DNA from: a bacterium | GTDB taxonomy: Bacteria > Patescibacteriota > JABMPQ01 > JAQVVF01 | Reading direction: 5' to 3' | NCBI GenBank assembly: GCA_030611905.1 | Contig: JAUWOX010000068.1 | Location: 1 to 5,911 of the forward strand | Length of the DNA stretch: 5,911 nt | Shown here: positions 4,880 to 5,911 of the stretch, in pieces | Numbering within the stretch: position 1 is the stretch's first letter | How the letters are laid out: each line of letters starts with the position of its first letter | Made by a program: the position numbers and the translations under genes | Notes under the pieces: model-generated | Seen by the model: the letters and a program-made list of their open reading frames with translations, nothing else | Told to the model about the DNA's origin: nothing | The model's database searches: none

Positions 4880-4904
4880 AATATTAATAAATTAGAATAT
4901 TAAT
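4864..4904 (+). repeat. 8/16-bp tandem repeat across the murC stop
   Basis: A perfect 16-bp unit, AAATTAGAATATTAAT, is repeated head to tail at 4873-4888 and 4889-4904. Read in steps of eight from 4864 it extends further left: GAAATTAA, GAAATTAG, AATATTAA, TAAATTAG, AATATTAA. The array covers the last codons of murC and its TAG (4877-4879) and most of the gap to the next gene. A partial copy, AAATTAGAAT, recurs at 4920-4929. Confidence 0.8.
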
Positions 4905-4912
4905 AAAACAAA

Positions 4913-4942
4913 ATGAAAAAAATTAGAATGAGAAAAATTAAA
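4913..4942 (+). repeat. 15-bp tandem duplication of the start of the metallophosphoesterase gene
   Basis: ATGAAAAAAATTAGA (4913-4927) is followed by ATGAGAAAAATTAAA (4928-4942), identical at 13 of 15 positions. The result is two in-frame start codons and the N-terminus MKKIRMRKIK. It directly follows the 16-bp repeat and may have arisen by the same slippage process. Confidence 0.65.
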
Positions 4943-5911
4943 TTTTTATTGTTGGTATTTTTGCTTTTGCCGTGTGGATTTGTTTTTGCGCAGGTGCAGA
5001 ATAGATCTGCTGATTATCTTTTTGATTTTGTAGCTTACGGTGATAGCAGAACAGGTTATGGCACTCATCGACAAATTGTTGAACAAATTGGCGTGGTTGA
5101 TCCAGATTTCATTTTGCATTCTGGTGATTTGGTTACAACTGGTAGTTCCACTACGCAATGGAATGAGTTTTTGAATATAAGTGAACCTTTGCGGACACGA
5201 GAATTAAAGCCGGGCGTGGGCCAGAATTATTATCCAGCTATTGGAAATCATGACTTACCGCCAGAAAATTATTTTAATGTTTTTCCATTTGTGAATTCGA
5301 TGCAGTATTATTCTTTTGATTACCAAAATTTTCATTTTGTTAGTTTGAGTACTGAAACAGATTTGGTCGTTGGGTCGGATCAATATAATTGGTTGGTAAG
5401 TGATTTAGAACAAGTTAGGAGCGCTAATAAGGAAATAATTGTTTTTTTCCATAAGCCTGTTTATGGTTCAGCTAATTATGGATCTGATATGAATGCAAGA
5501 AATAATTGGGTGCCTTTGTTTGAACAGTATGGAGTTAGTACGGCTGTGAATGGACATAGTCATATCTATGAGAGAACTTATCCGATTTATCAGAATGCAA
5601 TTAATAATGATATCGGCACGACTTATGTGATAACTGGTGGTGGAGGCGCTCCTTTGTATAATATTGTTACTCAAAATTGGTGGACAGCCAAAGGGGAGGG
5701 TGTTTTTCATTTTGTGTATTGGCAGGTGACGGCGAGCAAGATATATGGAACAGCTATTGATAGAGATGGAAATGTTGTTGATACTTTTGAAGTTGCTAAT
5801 CGGACTAATAACAAATATTTAATTTTAGCTCCCGCTGGCGAGGGGAAAAGAAAAAAAGTTAGACAATTTACAACCAGTGGCGAAGCGACAGATGATAAGT
5901 TTTTTCCATTT
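4913..5911 (+). CDS. Exported calcineurin-like metallophosphoesterase, 3' end cut by the window
   Basis: The frame is open for 333 codons to the end of the window. Residues 1-26 form a signal peptide: a basic start, a Leu/Phe-rich core and FVFA before the likely cleavage site at Gln27. The mature part carries the metal-binding motifs of the calcineurin-like family in order: YGDSR (42-46), HSGDLV (69-74), GNHD (111-114), FHKP (179-182) and NGHSHIYER (213-221), followed by TGGGGAPLY (241-249). The layout resembles purple acid phosphatases, but the second motif lacks their metal-ligand Tyr. Substrate is unknown; hydrolysis of a phosphoester outside the membrane is the safe statement. From about 302 on, YLILAPAGEG...VRQF...FFPF looks like the start of an FG-GAP/VCBS-type repeat, suggesting a longer surface protein. 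The start at 4913 or 4928 is undecided, since neither has a Shine-Dalgarno. It follows murC by 33 bases. Confidence 0.9.
   Translation, partial: MKKIRMRKIKFLLLVFLLLPCGFVFAQVQNRSADYLFDFVAYGDSRTGYGTHRQIVEQIGVVDPDFILHSGDLVTTGSSTTQWNEFLNISEPLRTRELKPGVGQNYYPAIGNHDLPPENYFNVFPFVNSMQYYSFDYQNFHFVSLSTETDLVVGSDQYNWLVSDLEQVRSANKEIIVFFHKPVYGSANYGSDMNARNNWVPLFEQYGVSTAVNGHSHIYERTYPIYQNAINNDIGTTYVITGGGGAPLYNIVTQNWWTAKGEGVFHFVYWQVTASKIYGTAIDRDGNVVDTFEVANRTNNKYLILAPAGEGKRKKVRQFTTSGEATDDKFFPF

Noticed and set aside
5468..5710. An 80-codon - strand frame inside the metallophosphoesterase gene
   Set aside because: It is a shadow of a gene that carries five conserved motif blocks. No supporting signals were seen.

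Overview
This is an AT-rich bacterial window carrying part of a division and cell-wall (dcw) cluster: ftsW, murG and murC in the usual order and all on the + strand. They are separated by two genes that do not belong to the pathway and followed by an exported metallophosphoesterase. The protein variants (MurG with HESD where most bacteria have HEQN, a short MurC with an EADEYRRAF signature, a paralog-like orphan protein, a probable FG-GAP-type surface repeat) and the compact layout suggest a member of the Patescibacteria / Candidate Phyla Radiation. That placement rests on recognition of protein style and was not tested phylogenetically. UGA, UAA and UAG all act as stops, so the standard bacterial code applies. 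The + strand is strongly G-over-C, as expected if it is the leading strand.

Layout. Positions 1-957 hold the 3' part of ftsW. Positions 958-1201 hold a terminator hairpin, an array of three small GGCTT/AAGCC hairpins, a near-perfect sigma70-type promoter and a structured leader. Positions 1202-2050 encode an unrecognised 282-residue protein with an internal duplication, closed by its own terminator. A promoter almost abutting the start codon then precedes murG (2151-3230), which suggests a leaderless mRNA. A small gene of unknown function lies on the - strand (3250-3564), with its own promoter, Shine-Dalgarno site and terminator, and its promoter overlaps the one proposed for murC. murC (start best placed at 3635, end 4879) is followed after 33 bases by the secreted metallophosphoesterase, which runs off the window.

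How the genes fit together. MurC adds L-alanine to UDP-MurNAc in the cytoplasm. MurG adds GlcNAc to lipid I at the inner membrane face to make lipid II. FtsW polymerises lipid II outside the membrane at the division site. The unknown genes appear as separately transcribed units inserted between these three, so the cluster is split into several transcription units rather than one operon.

The least expected structure is a set of short degenerate tandem repeats: an 8-bp unit inside murG, a 7-bp unit inside murC, an 8/16-bp unit across the murC stop, and a 15-bp duplication of the start of the next gene. MurC also appears to lack about 48 residues of its central domain. I found no CRISPR array, tRNA, rRNA, insertion sequence or obvious defence system.
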